Assembly: GCA_012959595.1 (NCBI GenBank)
Contig: DUCW01000007.1
Location: 1 to 5,716, forward strand
From: Gemmatimonadota bacterium
Lineage (GTDB): Bacteria; Gemmatimonadota; Gemmatimonadetes; Longimicrobiales; Gaopeijiaceae
DNA: 5,716 nt
Reading direction: 5' to 3'
Part shown: positions 1-5,716 of the stretch, piece after piece
Numbering within the stretch: the stretch's first letter is position 1
Layout: each line of letters begins with the position of its first letter
The notes under the pieces: generated by a model
The model's input: only the letters and a program-made list of their open reading frames with translations
The model's database searches: none
What the model was told of the DNA's origin: nothing
Program-made: the position numbers and the translations under genes

Positions 1-34
1 GGCGTTGATTTGGTCGCTTGTTTTTAGCTAAAAG

Positions 35-1198
35 ATGGAATTCTTAGTCAATCAGAATCTGGAGCGGGATCGGATCTACGGAGAGGAAGAGCGTTCTGTA
101 GTCTCTCTTGCTGAGTATGAGCGAGCCAAAGTAGAGATCGAACAGTGGAGCGGCTATTCTCCTACTCGTCTTTACTCTCTTCCAGGCATCGCTGAAGAGT
201 TAAGTGTTTCTGAAATTTGGGTTAAAGACGAATCGACCAGATTCGGACTGGCGAGCTTTAAAGCTCTGGGAGGATCCTACGCAGTTTCCAGGGTATTGGA
301 ACGGGAACTTAGGATGATTGGGAAGGAAGCGGACCCACAGTCCGTCACGGTTGTGTGTGCTACCGACGGAAATCATGGAAGATCGGTTGCATGGGGTGCA
401 CAGAAATGTGGTTGCAGTTGTGTCATCTATGTTCCGGCTCACGTCACAGAACGTCGTGCTCAGGAAATAGCCTCCTTTGGAGCTGAAGTGGTTCGGTTAC
501 AAGGTAATTATGACGAGGCTGTGGTTCAGGTGGCTAATGACGCAGATACCAATGGCTGGCAGGTCGTTTCGGACACTTCTTACGAGGGGTATCAGGAGAT
601 ACCCAGTTGGGTGATGCAAGGTTATACATTGATGGTCGAAGAAGCTTTCTCACAGTTACCCGAGACCAATTGGCCAACCCACATGTTTATTCAAGGAGGG
701 GTGGGTGGTCTAGCCGCCGCTGTTTGTGGACATCTATGGGAAAACTACGGATCTAAGCGACCAATCATAACTGTGGTGGAGCCTATCGAAGCCGACTGTC
801 TTTATCGCAGTGCTCAGTCTGGTCTTCCGGAATCAGCTTCGGGTTCACTCGAAACCGTAATGGGAGGGCTATCTTGTGGTGAAATTTCTTCACTGGCTTG
901 GAAGATTCTGTGCCCAGGTATTGATGCTTTTATGACAGTTGATGACACCAGGGTAGGTCCTTGGATGAGACGTTTAGCTGAAGAAAGAGACGACGGACCC
1001 CCTATTGTTTCAGGCGAATCAGGTGTGACCGGCTTGATCGGTTTGGAGGTTGTCAGCACAGATGAAGTTCTTCGAAAAAGCCTGAATCTAGATCATCGTT
1101 CTCGAGTTATGGTTTTCTCGACGGAGGGTGCAACGGACCCAGAAACCTACAGAGATATCGTAGGTAAAGATTTCGAATCTGTGGCTATTTCTGATTGA
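35..1198 (+). CDS. dpaL: Diaminopropionate ammonia-lyase family PLP enzyme (DpaL/YgeX-like)
   Basis: This is a 387-residue cytoplasmic fold-type II PLP enzyme, close to the roughly 400 residues usual for DpaL. The family performs alpha,beta-elimination on 2,3-diaminopropionate, giving pyruvate and two ammonia. What I see: the PLP-lysine block DESTRFGLASFKALGGSYA with K76; TDGNHGRSVAW with D111; SDTSYEGY with D180; a glycine-rich phosphate-binding loop GGVGGLAAAV at 221-230; GGLSCGE at 277-283; SGESGVTGL at 326-334; and FSTEGATDPETYRDIVG near the C-terminus. K76, D111 and D180 match the catalytic Lys77, Asp120 and Asp189 of the E. coli enzyme as I recall them, so it looks active. The ATG at 35 has only a weak purine-rich leader (AAAAG) and no clear Shine-Dalgarno, but the N-terminal length suits the family. 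The family call is firm. The exact substrate is inferred, since related enzymes accept other beta-substituted amino acids such as serine. Confidence 0.88.
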   Translation: MEFLVNQNLERDRIYGEEERSVVSLAEYERAKVEIEQWSGYSPTRLYSLPGIAEELSVSEIWVKDESTRFGLASFKALGGSYAVSRVLERELRMIGKEADPQSVTVVCATDGNHGRSVAWGAQKCGCSCVIYVPAHVTERRAQEIASFGAEVVRLQGNYDEAVVQVANDADTNGWQVVSDTSYEGYQEIPSWVMQGYTLMVEEAFSQLPETNWPTHMFIQGGVGGLAAAVCGHLWENYGSKRPIITVVEPIEADCLYRSAQSGLPESASGSLETVMGGLSCGEISSLAWKILCPGIDAFMTVDDTRVGPWMRRLAEERDDGPPIVSGESGVTGLIGLEVVSTDEVLRKSLNLDHRSRVMVFSTEGATDPETYRDIVGKDFESVAISD

Positions 1199-1220
1199 TT
1201 TTGCCTTTCAACTTAACTTC

Positions 1221-2918
1221 TCAGTTGCTGTCTCCGGAATACATAATTTCGCCACCTACGATGGTGTAGCTGATCGTAATATTAGGAATGTCTTCTTCGG
1301 GAATGGTCAGAATATCACGGTCTAGGACGGTGATATCGGCCAGCTTCCCTACTTCCAACGATCCTTTAATGTTTTCTTCAAAACCTGCATAAGCGTTATT
1401 GATAGTGTAGGATTTCAAGGCCTCCATGCGAGTCATCTTCTGTCGCGGAGTCAGCACTTCACCGTTACCCATCATCCGTGAGACACTTGAATAATAGCTA
1501 GCGATGGGATCTACATCCTCAACAGGAGCGTCAGTCCCGTTCGCTATGATTGCACCGGCATCGATCAGGTCTCTCCAGACGTAGGCTCCCCGTTCCACCC
1601 TTTCTTGACCTAAACGGTCAGCAATCCATGGGCCATCGGAGGTGGCATGTACGCCCTGCATAGCAGCGATGACTTGCAGGTTGCCGAATCGAGGAATGTC
1701 GTCGGGATGGAGATTTTGAGCGTGCTCGACACGCCATCTCAGGTCTTTTTCGTCAGGGTTATTGGTGAATGCCCACTGGAAAATATCAAGTGTCTCACGG
1801 TTTCCACGATCACCGATTGCGTGCATAGCAAACTGGTACCCATGTTCTATCGCCAGTTCAGCGGTTGCTGCAGCATCTTCAAGGTCAGAAGTATTCAGCC
1901 CAGCACTCTCAGGAAGATCAGAGTAAGGCTCTAGGAGCCATGCTCCATGTGATCCCAAGGCACCATCTATGGCCATTTTAATAGCACGAACAGTGAGCCG
2001 ATCATCACCGACACCGATCATCTTGTAGGCTGCCAAGTGTTCTGTAAGTTCCGCTACGGATTCTCGTACCATGACCCAGAGTCTAATATCCAGGCTCCCA
2101 TCTTCCGCCATTTCTTTGAAGACATCGATTTCTTCAAAGCTGGAACCAGCGTCCTGAAAGCTAGTTATGCCTTTCGACAGCACCTCTTCTTGTGCCAGCT
2201 CAACAATTCTTCTAGGATCGGGAGGAGTCGCTCCTTCGCGAGCAGGTGACAGGAGGCGACTGGCCGTTTCTCTGAAATAACCGATGGGGTTACCCATCCC
2301 ATCTCTAATGATCTCCCCACCGCTCGGATCTGGCGTTGCATGATCAATTCCGGAAAGTTCCATTGCGTTGGCGTTGGCGTAAACTGCGTGTCCGCTGACG
2401 TGAGTCAGTAGGACTGGGTTATCGGGCGATGCGGCACTTAGAGTGATATGGAGTGGTATTCCTTCGACATTAGGTACAGGAGCACGGTCCCATTTTTCTT
2501 GATGCCAACCTCGTCCAAGAATCAGCTCACCGGGCACGGCATTGCTGGCCGCTTCTTCCACCATTGCAACGACCTCATCCCAATTTGCTACGTTCATGAG
2601 ATTTAGCTGCAATTGAGCTTCACCCACACCCGTGAAGTGTGCGTGTCCTTCGATGAATCCAGGAATGGCGGTTTGACCCTCTAGGTCAATGATTTCAGTC
2701 CGTGACCCGACAAATTCATCGATGTCCGAGTTACTGCCGATGGCCAAAATTTTCCCTTCTCGAATCGCTATGGCTTGGGCACTGGGGTTGTCATCGTCTA
2801 TCGTGATGACATTACCGTTTCTCAGCACTAGGTCAGCGGAATCGCTGTCTCCAATTACTTGCAGGATGGCGACAAGAACTAGTATCGCGATTGTCGATAA
2901 TATAATCCTTAATGACAT
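1221..2918 (-). CDS. Membrane-anchored amidohydrolase family 3 protein (YtcJ-like)
   Basis: This is a 565-residue metal-dependent hydrolase of the amidohydrolase superfamily, Amidohydro_3/YtcJ type. Residues 4-22 form one hydrophobic helix (uncleaved anchor or signal peptide), which suggests export to the periplasmic face. The small beta-sandwich domain follows (ADLVLRNGNVITID, 28-41). The TIM-barrel metal site begins at IPGFIEGHAHF, with H92 and H94. Other expected ligands are visible: K314 in RAIKMAIDGALGSHGAW, H366 in FAMHAIGDRGN, H399 in RVEHAQ, and D463 in NGTDAPVEDVDP. The C-terminal GSLEVGKLADITVLDRD (519-535) closes the beta-sandwich. The metal site is complete, so activity is likely. 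Substrates in this family are poorly known; amides, carbamates and N-acyl compounds are all possible. The start is well supported by GGAGG five bases upstream of ATG. It lies 71 bp downstream of the gamma-glutamyltransferase-like gene on the same strand, probably in one operon. Its stop is 22 bp from the stop of the convergent ammonia-lyase gene. Confidence 0.9.
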   Translation of the reverse strand: MSLRIILSTIAILVLVAILQVIGDSDSADLVLRNGNVITIDDDNPSAQAIAIREGKILAIGSNSDIDEFVGSRTEIIDLEGQTAIPGFIEGHAHFTGVGEAQLQLNLMNVANWDEVVAMVEEAASNAVPGELILGRGWHQEKWDRAPVPNVEGIPLHITLSAASPDNPVLLTHVSGHAVYANANAMELSGIDHATPDPSGGEIIRDGMGNPIGYFRETASRLLSPAREGATPPDPRRIVELAQEEVLSKGITSFQDAGSSFEEIDVFKEMAEDGSLDIRLWVMVRESVAELTEHLAAYKMIGVGDDRLTVRAIKMAIDGALGSHGAWLLEPYSDLPESAGLNTSDLEDAAATAELAIEHGYQFAMHAIGDRGNRETLDIFQWAFTNNPDEKDLRWRVEHAQNLHPDDIPRFGNLQVIAAMQGVHATSDGPWIADRLGQERVERGAYVWRDLIDAGAIIANGTDAPVEDVDPIASYYSSVSRMMGNGEVLTPRQKMTRMEALKSYTINNAYAGFEENIKGSLEVGKLADITVLDRDILTIPEEDIPNITISYTIVGGEIMYSGDSN

Positions 2919-2923
2919 GCACG

Positions 2924-2928
2924 CCTCC
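2924..2928 (-). promoter_or_regulatory. Ribosome binding site of the amidohydrolase gene
   Basis: The minus strand reads CGGAGGCGTGC immediately before the ATG at 2918. GGAGG with a five-base spacer is a strong Shine-Dalgarno. It fixes this start and allows independent initiation downstream of the neighbouring gene. Confidence 0.75.
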
Positions 2929-2989
2929 GATTAGTTCAACGTTAAGAAAGACTGTGTAAAAAGACATAGCTCCAAGATCGAAAAACTAG

Positions 2990-4705
2990 CTAATAAGCGA
3001 CCGCCATTCCATCCTTATGTGGAGTCGATCCCCCAGTCATCGTGCCAGTCGTCCGATCAAACATGATCAGTTGGGCACCACCGACGCCACCGATAGTTGT
3101 CCTATGAGTCATCTCATGGCCCCAGCGCTCGAGTTGTCCGATCACATCGGCGGAGATTCCAGGTTCTGCGGTTACTCTGAAGCCATTGTTGTGATTGATT
3201 CGCGAAATTTCCACTGCTTGTTGGGGATTCATGCCGAATTCGACGACGTTTAGGAAAATTTGAACATGTTGTTGAGGTTGTACTGCTCCACCCATTGCTC
3301 CGAACGTCATGAAGAATTCTCCGTCCTTGAACGCCATGGCGGGAATGATTGTGTGGAAGGGTCTCTTGTTTGGCTCAATCACATTCAAATGACCAGGCTC
3401 ACGTGAAAACAGGGCCCCGCGGTTCTGTAAACTGAAACCAGTTCCAGGAGCGACTAGGCCTGAACCGAATCCGGAGTATAGACTGTAAATAAACGAGACG
3501 GCGTTGTTATCCTTATCCATGACTTCCAATAGTACGGTGTCTCCTTCATCAGGGATCCCTGATGAAGGGTGCTCCATAGCTTGTCCTGCACTGATTCTAC
3601 TGAACTGTTTCTGTCCGTATTCACTGGAGATCATCTGGTTGATAGGTAAGTCGTTGAAGCTGGGATCGGCATTCCATTTCTGGATGTCCGCATAAGCAAG
3701 TTTCTTGGCCTCAATGATGTAGTGCAGGTATTCCGCCGAGTTGTGTTCCATCGCTCCCATATCAGCGTTTTCTAGGATCTTCAGCATTTCTAATGCAGCA
3801 ATTCCTTGTCCGTTAGGAGGCAGCTCGTAGAGTCGGTAGTTCTTGTAATCGGCATGAATTGGCTCTACCCACGTTGAGGTATGCTCTGCAAAATCTTCCA
3901 TAGACAAAAATCCGTCATGGTCATTGGAATAATTCACGATAGCTTCTGCGATTTCACCTTTGTAGAAAACGTCTCTTCCCTCGGTGGCTAATAAACGGAA
4001 GGTTCGGGCCAAGTCTTTATTTACAAAGACTTCTCCCATACGAGGAGAGCGCTCGCCATCGACGAGCCATGTTTCTCTCGTAGAAGGTTCTTCAGAGTCT
4101 TCAAGGCTCTCCCATGCATCAGCGATTATCTCAGACACGGGAAAACCATTTTCTGCATAGTGGATGGCAGGTTCAAGAACTTCGGCCATGCTCATGGTTC
4201 CGTATTCTTCGAGTACTTCGAACCATCCATCAACGGCACCAGGTACCGTGACCGAGTAGATTCCACGGATGCGGTCCATCTGATGTTTTTCTAGCTTTTC
4301 ATTCAATTTTTTAAGATTGACGGCCGCCGCCGCTCTTCCGCTGGCGTTGATTCCGACTAGTCGATCTTCTTCGGCCAGGTATATCATGATAAAAGCATCG
4401 CCACCCAAGCTCGTGCTCATAGGTTCAACGACTGTTAGGACGGCGGCTGTCGCAACTGCGGCATCTATGGCATTACCGCCTTTTTTCAGGATGTCGAGGC
4501 CAGCATTAGCGGCTAAAGGTTGGCTGGTGGAAACGACACCACGAAGACCTGACACGGGTGAGCGCATCGTTTCAAAAGGAAAGGCGCCTCCTCCTACTTG
4601 TAACGATTCAGATGAGCTGGAGTCACCACAAGCTGATGCTATAAATAGGGTTAGGACGAGTATCAACACTCGGGTGATCCGATTTCCAAAATCTAACCTT
4701 GCCAT
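2990..4705 (-). CDS. Gamma-glutamyltransferase superfamily lipoprotein (YwrD-like branch)
   Basis: This is a 571-residue N-terminal-nucleophile hydrolase of the gamma-glutamyltransferase (GGT) superfamily, normally self-cleaved into a large and a small subunit. The N-terminus has an Arg-containing n-region, a hydrophobic stretch (13-23) and a lipobox-like FIASAC with C26, followed by a Ser-rich linker. It is therefore probably a lipoprotein; Gly at +2 suits outer-membrane sorting. Family blocks seen: STSQPLAANAGLDILKKGGNAIDAAVA (59-85, read in part), EPMSTSLGGDAF (94-105), a putative substrate Arg R124, ELPPNGQG (294-301), then GDTVLLEVMD with T390 as the predicted nucleophile and cleavage site. 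Next come NNAVSF, GFGSGLVAPGTG (412-423), RPFHTIIPAM (448-457) and GAMGGAVQPQQH (469-480). DTV in place of TTH, and FHTIIP in place of the LSSM-type motif, place it in the YwrD-like branch rather than classical GGT, so its substrate may not be glutathione. The ATG at 4705 is preferred because GGGAG lies seven bases upstream. A TTG at 4747 would add 14 residues but lacks a Shine-Dalgarno and gives a poorer signal sequence. Confidence 0.9.
   Translation of the reverse strand: MARLDFGNRITRVLILVLTLFIASACGDSSSSESLQVGGGAFPFETMRSPVSGLRGVVSTSQPLAANAGLDILKKGGNAIDAAVATAAVLTVVEPMSTSLGGDAFIMIYLAEEDRLVGINASGRAAAAVNLKKLNEKLEKHQMDRIRGIYSVTVPGAVDGWFEVLEEYGTMSMAEVLEPAIHYAENGFPVSEIIADAWESLEDSEEPSTRETWLVDGERSPRMGEVFVNKDLARTFRLLATEGRDVFYKGEIAEAIVNYSNDHDGFLSMEDFAEHTSTWVEPIHADYKNYRLYELPPNGQGIAALEMLKILENADMGAMEHNSAEYLHYIIEAKKLAYADIQKWNADPSFNDLPINQMISSEYGQKQFSRISAGQAMEHPSSGIPDEGDTVLLEVMDKDNNAVSFIYSLYSGFGSGLVAPGTGFSLQNRGALFSREPGHLNVIEPNKRPFHTIIPAMAFKDGEFFMTFGAMGGAVQPQQHVQIFLNVVEFGMNPQQAVEISRINHNNGFRVTAEPGISADVIGQLERWGHEMTHRTTIGGVGGAQLIMFDRTTGTMTGGSTPHKDGMAVAY
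3543..3568. repeat. Perfect 26-bp palindrome inside the GGT-like coding sequence
   Basis: Each 13-base arm reads CCTTCATCAGGGA from either strand, with no spacer and a GGATCC centre. It covers codons from about P380 to G388 (PSSGIPDEG) and ends four bases before the codon of the predicted catalytic threonine T390. The mRNA or single-stranded DNA could form a hairpin. The region should be the flexible linker at the end of the large subunit, where sequence changes would be tolerated. Confidence 0.85.
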
Positions 4706-4850
4706 TTCTTCGCTCCCGCAGCTGTCATCATTTTTTTGGGTTTTCAACTACTACAACATTAGTCATGGCTTGCGGATAGGCCACCCTTGGAAGCAGAATC
4801 TATCACAACTTGGCATCGGTAATCGGATGACTAGATGAGGCGGCGGCGGT
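4706..4850. promoter_or_regulatory. Divergent intergenic region, presumed promoters for both flanking genes
   Basis: This 145-bp gap separates the start codons of the minus-strand GGT-like gene and the plus-strand small membrane protein gene, so promoters in both directions are expected here. No strong sigma-70 match is visible. The best weak plus-strand candidate is TTGCGG at 4770-4775 with CAGAAT at 4794-4799 (18-base spacer). The minus strand has a TAATGT at 4756-4761 without a good -35. A run of seven T lies at 4731-4737. No clear operator palindrome was found. Confidence 0.35.
4713..4717 (-). promoter_or_regulatory. Ribosome binding site of the GGT-like gene
   Basis: The minus strand reads GGGAGCGAAGAA directly before the ATG at 4705. 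GGGAG with a seven-base spacer is a good Shine-Dalgarno, and it decides for this start over the upstream in-frame TTG at 4747. Confidence 0.65.
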
Positions 4851-5237
4851 ATGGAAGTAGTAAAACAAGATCGAACCCAACAACCGTTGAGTACGATTCT
4901 CTTGTTGGTAGGTCTTGTCTTTATTTTTGGAATTGCCCCGTTGATGCAGTGGTGGCCATCAGGATGGCAATGGCGGCCGAATCAACCTGAATATGAACAG
5001 ATGATCCAGGGTGTATATGCTACATTAGGGGTGTTTCTTGTTATTGCTTCTCGTAATCCTACTGCACACCGGAGTCTTATAGCTTTTACGGCCTGGTCTA
5101 GTATTGTCCACGCTGGAATTATGGCCGTGCAGGCGGTAGGCGACTCTGCCGAAAAGGGACATTTTGTGGGAGACATTCCAGCGTTAGTAATTGTCGGAGT
5201 AGTATTGTTGTTAGCACCCAGATCAACAGGAAGTTGA
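4851..5237 (+). CDS. Small four-helix membrane protein, DUF6632-like
   Basis: This is a 128-residue integral membrane protein of unknown function. Four hydrophobic segments are visible at about 13-34, 52-68, 74-95 and 108-122, joined by short loops. The first loop is Trp-rich (QWWPSGWQWRPNQPEYEQMI, 33-52). The pattern of WPSGW, NQPEYEQMI, GVYATLGVFL, HRSLI and WSSIVHAGIMAVQA matches, from memory, small proteobacterial membrane proteins grouped as DUF6632; that name would need a profile search. Conserved-looking polar residues (E47, E49, H73, H87, D98, H104, D108) sit in or near the loops, but no catalytic motif is recognised. The ATG follows a GAGG with a ten-base spacer made of GGC repeats, a somewhat long but plausible ribosome binding site. 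It is the first gene of a plus-strand pair, with the CapA-like gene starting 17 bp after its stop. No function can be assigned. Confidence 0.8.
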   Translation: MEVVKQDRTQQPLSTILLLVGLVFIFGIAPLMQWWPSGWQWRPNQPEYEQMIQGVYATLGVFLVIASRNPTAHRSLIAFTAWSSIVHAGIMAVQAVGDSAEKGHFVGDIPALVIVGVVLLLAPRSTGS

Positions 5238-5254
5238 TCAGAGTGCCTGTCTGT

Positions 5255-5716
5255 ATGGATCTCACCTGCATCCCTTGGATTGAGAAAGCGAATAAAATTT
5301 TGATCGCTGTACTTGTGGTTATGATAATAGGATGCAGTCTGGACCCACCCGAATCTGAGATCACACTAATCGTTGCGGGGCAGGCGTTGATCAAAATCGA
5401 CCCCAGGCTGTCTTGGGAGAACCCGTTTGGTTCCTTAAGGCCAGTTCTGGACAATGCTGATGTTGCTTTTACGAATTTTGAAATGGCTGTCAAATCGGAG
5501 CATGATCGTTGTGGTGTGCCGGAAGACTATGTGGTGGTTTTGGGAGAGCCGTCGCTACCTCGCGGACAACGTCCTGGCAATACTGGAGGGCCACATGCGG
5601 TCGAACCTGGAGTGATGGAATTTCTTGCATCTCTAGGTTTTAACCTGATGTCGATTTCCAACAACCACGCATGGGATTTAGGAGATTGTGGGGTTGCCGC
5701 AACACGATTGTCTGCA
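5255..5716 (+). CDS. CapA/PGA_cap-like lipoprotein, N-terminal part (cut by window end)
   Basis: An open frame runs without a stop from ATG 5255 to the window edge (154 codons seen), so the gene is partial. The N-terminus has a basic segment, a hydrophobic stretch (15-26) and a lipobox VMIIGC with C27, which suggests a lipoprotein. The mature part resembles the PGA_cap (poly-gamma-glutamate capsule synthesis CapA) metallophosphatase-like fold: ITLIVAGQALI (36-46), NADVAFTNFEMAV (67-79), GGPHAVEPGVMEFLASLGFN (111-130), and the hallmark SISNNHAWDLGDCGV (133-147). N74/E76, N137/H138 and D141 fit expected metal or active-site positions. The usual Asp of the GD motif is Gln (Q43). GTG at 5243 is an alternative start, since AGGAAG at 5228-5233 is better spaced for it. 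It follows the small membrane protein gene by 17 bp, probably in the same operon. Family members are linked to capsule polymer synthesis, but the actual reaction here is not known. Confidence 0.82.
   Translation, partial: MDLTCIPWIEKANKILIAVLVVMIIGCSLDPPESEITLIVAGQALIKIDPRLSWENPFGSLRPVLDNADVAFTNFEMAVKSEHDRCGVPEDYVVVLGEPSLPRGQRPGNTGGPHAVEPGVMEFLASLGFNLMSISNNHAWDLGDCGVAATRLSA

Noticed and set aside
1..31. Possible tail of an upstream plus-strand gene ending at TAG 25-27 or TAA 29-31
   Set aside because: Only about nine codons are visible and two frames are open, so neither the gene nor its frame can be supported.
814..1059. An 81-codon minus-strand frame inside the ammonia-lyase gene
   Set aside because: It is entirely antisense to a well-supported conserved enzyme and shows no ribosome binding site or recognisable motif.
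2919..2989. Possible terminator or promoter in the gap between the GGT-like and amidohydrolase genes
   Set aside because: I see no stable hairpin followed by a T-run and no convincing -35/-10 pair on the minus strand. Only the Shine-Dalgarno is supported.
4706..4747. N-terminal extension of the GGT-like protein from TTG 4747
   Set aside because: It has no Shine-Dalgarno and would put 14 polar, acidic residues before the signal sequence, whereas ATG 4705 has GGGAG at good spacing.
4317..4838. A 173-codon open frame on the plus strand
   Set aside because: It lies mostly antisense to the GGT-like gene, whose protein motifs are clear. The translated product is low-complexity and Ala/Ser/Arg-rich, with no recognisable domain.
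4838..4850. GGCGGCGGCGG triplet run before the small membrane protein gene
   Set aside because: It is only three or four repeat units, too short to call a functional microsatellite. It is mentioned with the ribosome binding site of that gene.
5119..5493. A 124-codon open frame on the minus strand
   Set aside because: It overlaps the 3' end of the DUF6632-like gene and the start of the CapA-like gene, both with family motifs on the plus strand, and its product shows no recognisable features.

Overview
The window holds five protein-coding genes packed tightly together, with no RNA genes, insertion sequences or CRISPR arrays that I can see. Two predicted lipoproteins and one N-terminally anchored enzyme point to a diderm (Gram-negative) bacterium. 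The mix of enzyme families, moderate GC content and compact layout would suit an uncultured, perhaps marine, proteobacterium. That placement is an inference and is weak.

Layout: (1) 35-1198, plus strand, a PLP enzyme of the diaminopropionate ammonia-lyase (DpaL/YgeX) family. (2) 1221-2918, minus strand, an amidohydrolase-3 (YtcJ-like) metal-dependent hydrolase with an N-terminal membrane anchor. It converges on gene 1 with only 22 bp between the stop codons. (3) 2990-4705, minus strand, a lipoprotein of the gamma-glutamyltransferase superfamily, YwrD-like branch. It lies 71 bp upstream of gene 2 and is probably co-transcribed with it. (4) 4851-5237, plus strand, a small four-helix membrane protein resembling DUF6632. 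It is divergent from gene 3 across a 145-bp regulatory gap. (5) 5255 to the window end, plus strand, the start of a CapA/PGA_cap-like lipoprotein, 17 bp after gene 4 and cut off by the window edge.

How they fit together: genes 3 and 2 look like an exported pair of hydrolases (an N-terminal-nucleophile amidase plus an amidohydrolase) that could process amide compounds in the periplasm. Gene 1 would break down small amino acids in the cytoplasm to pyruvate or another oxo acid plus ammonia, but it is on the opposite strand, so a shared pathway is only a guess. Genes 4 and 5 may form a separate envelope-related operon.

I found no clear case for a wholly new system. The most notable details are a perfect 26-bp palindrome inside the gene 3 coding sequence just before the catalytic threonine codon, the replacement of the classical glutamate-binding residues in gene 3, and a Gln at the usual GD-motif Asp position of the CapA-like protein. 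No gene-free stretch exceeds 300 bp.
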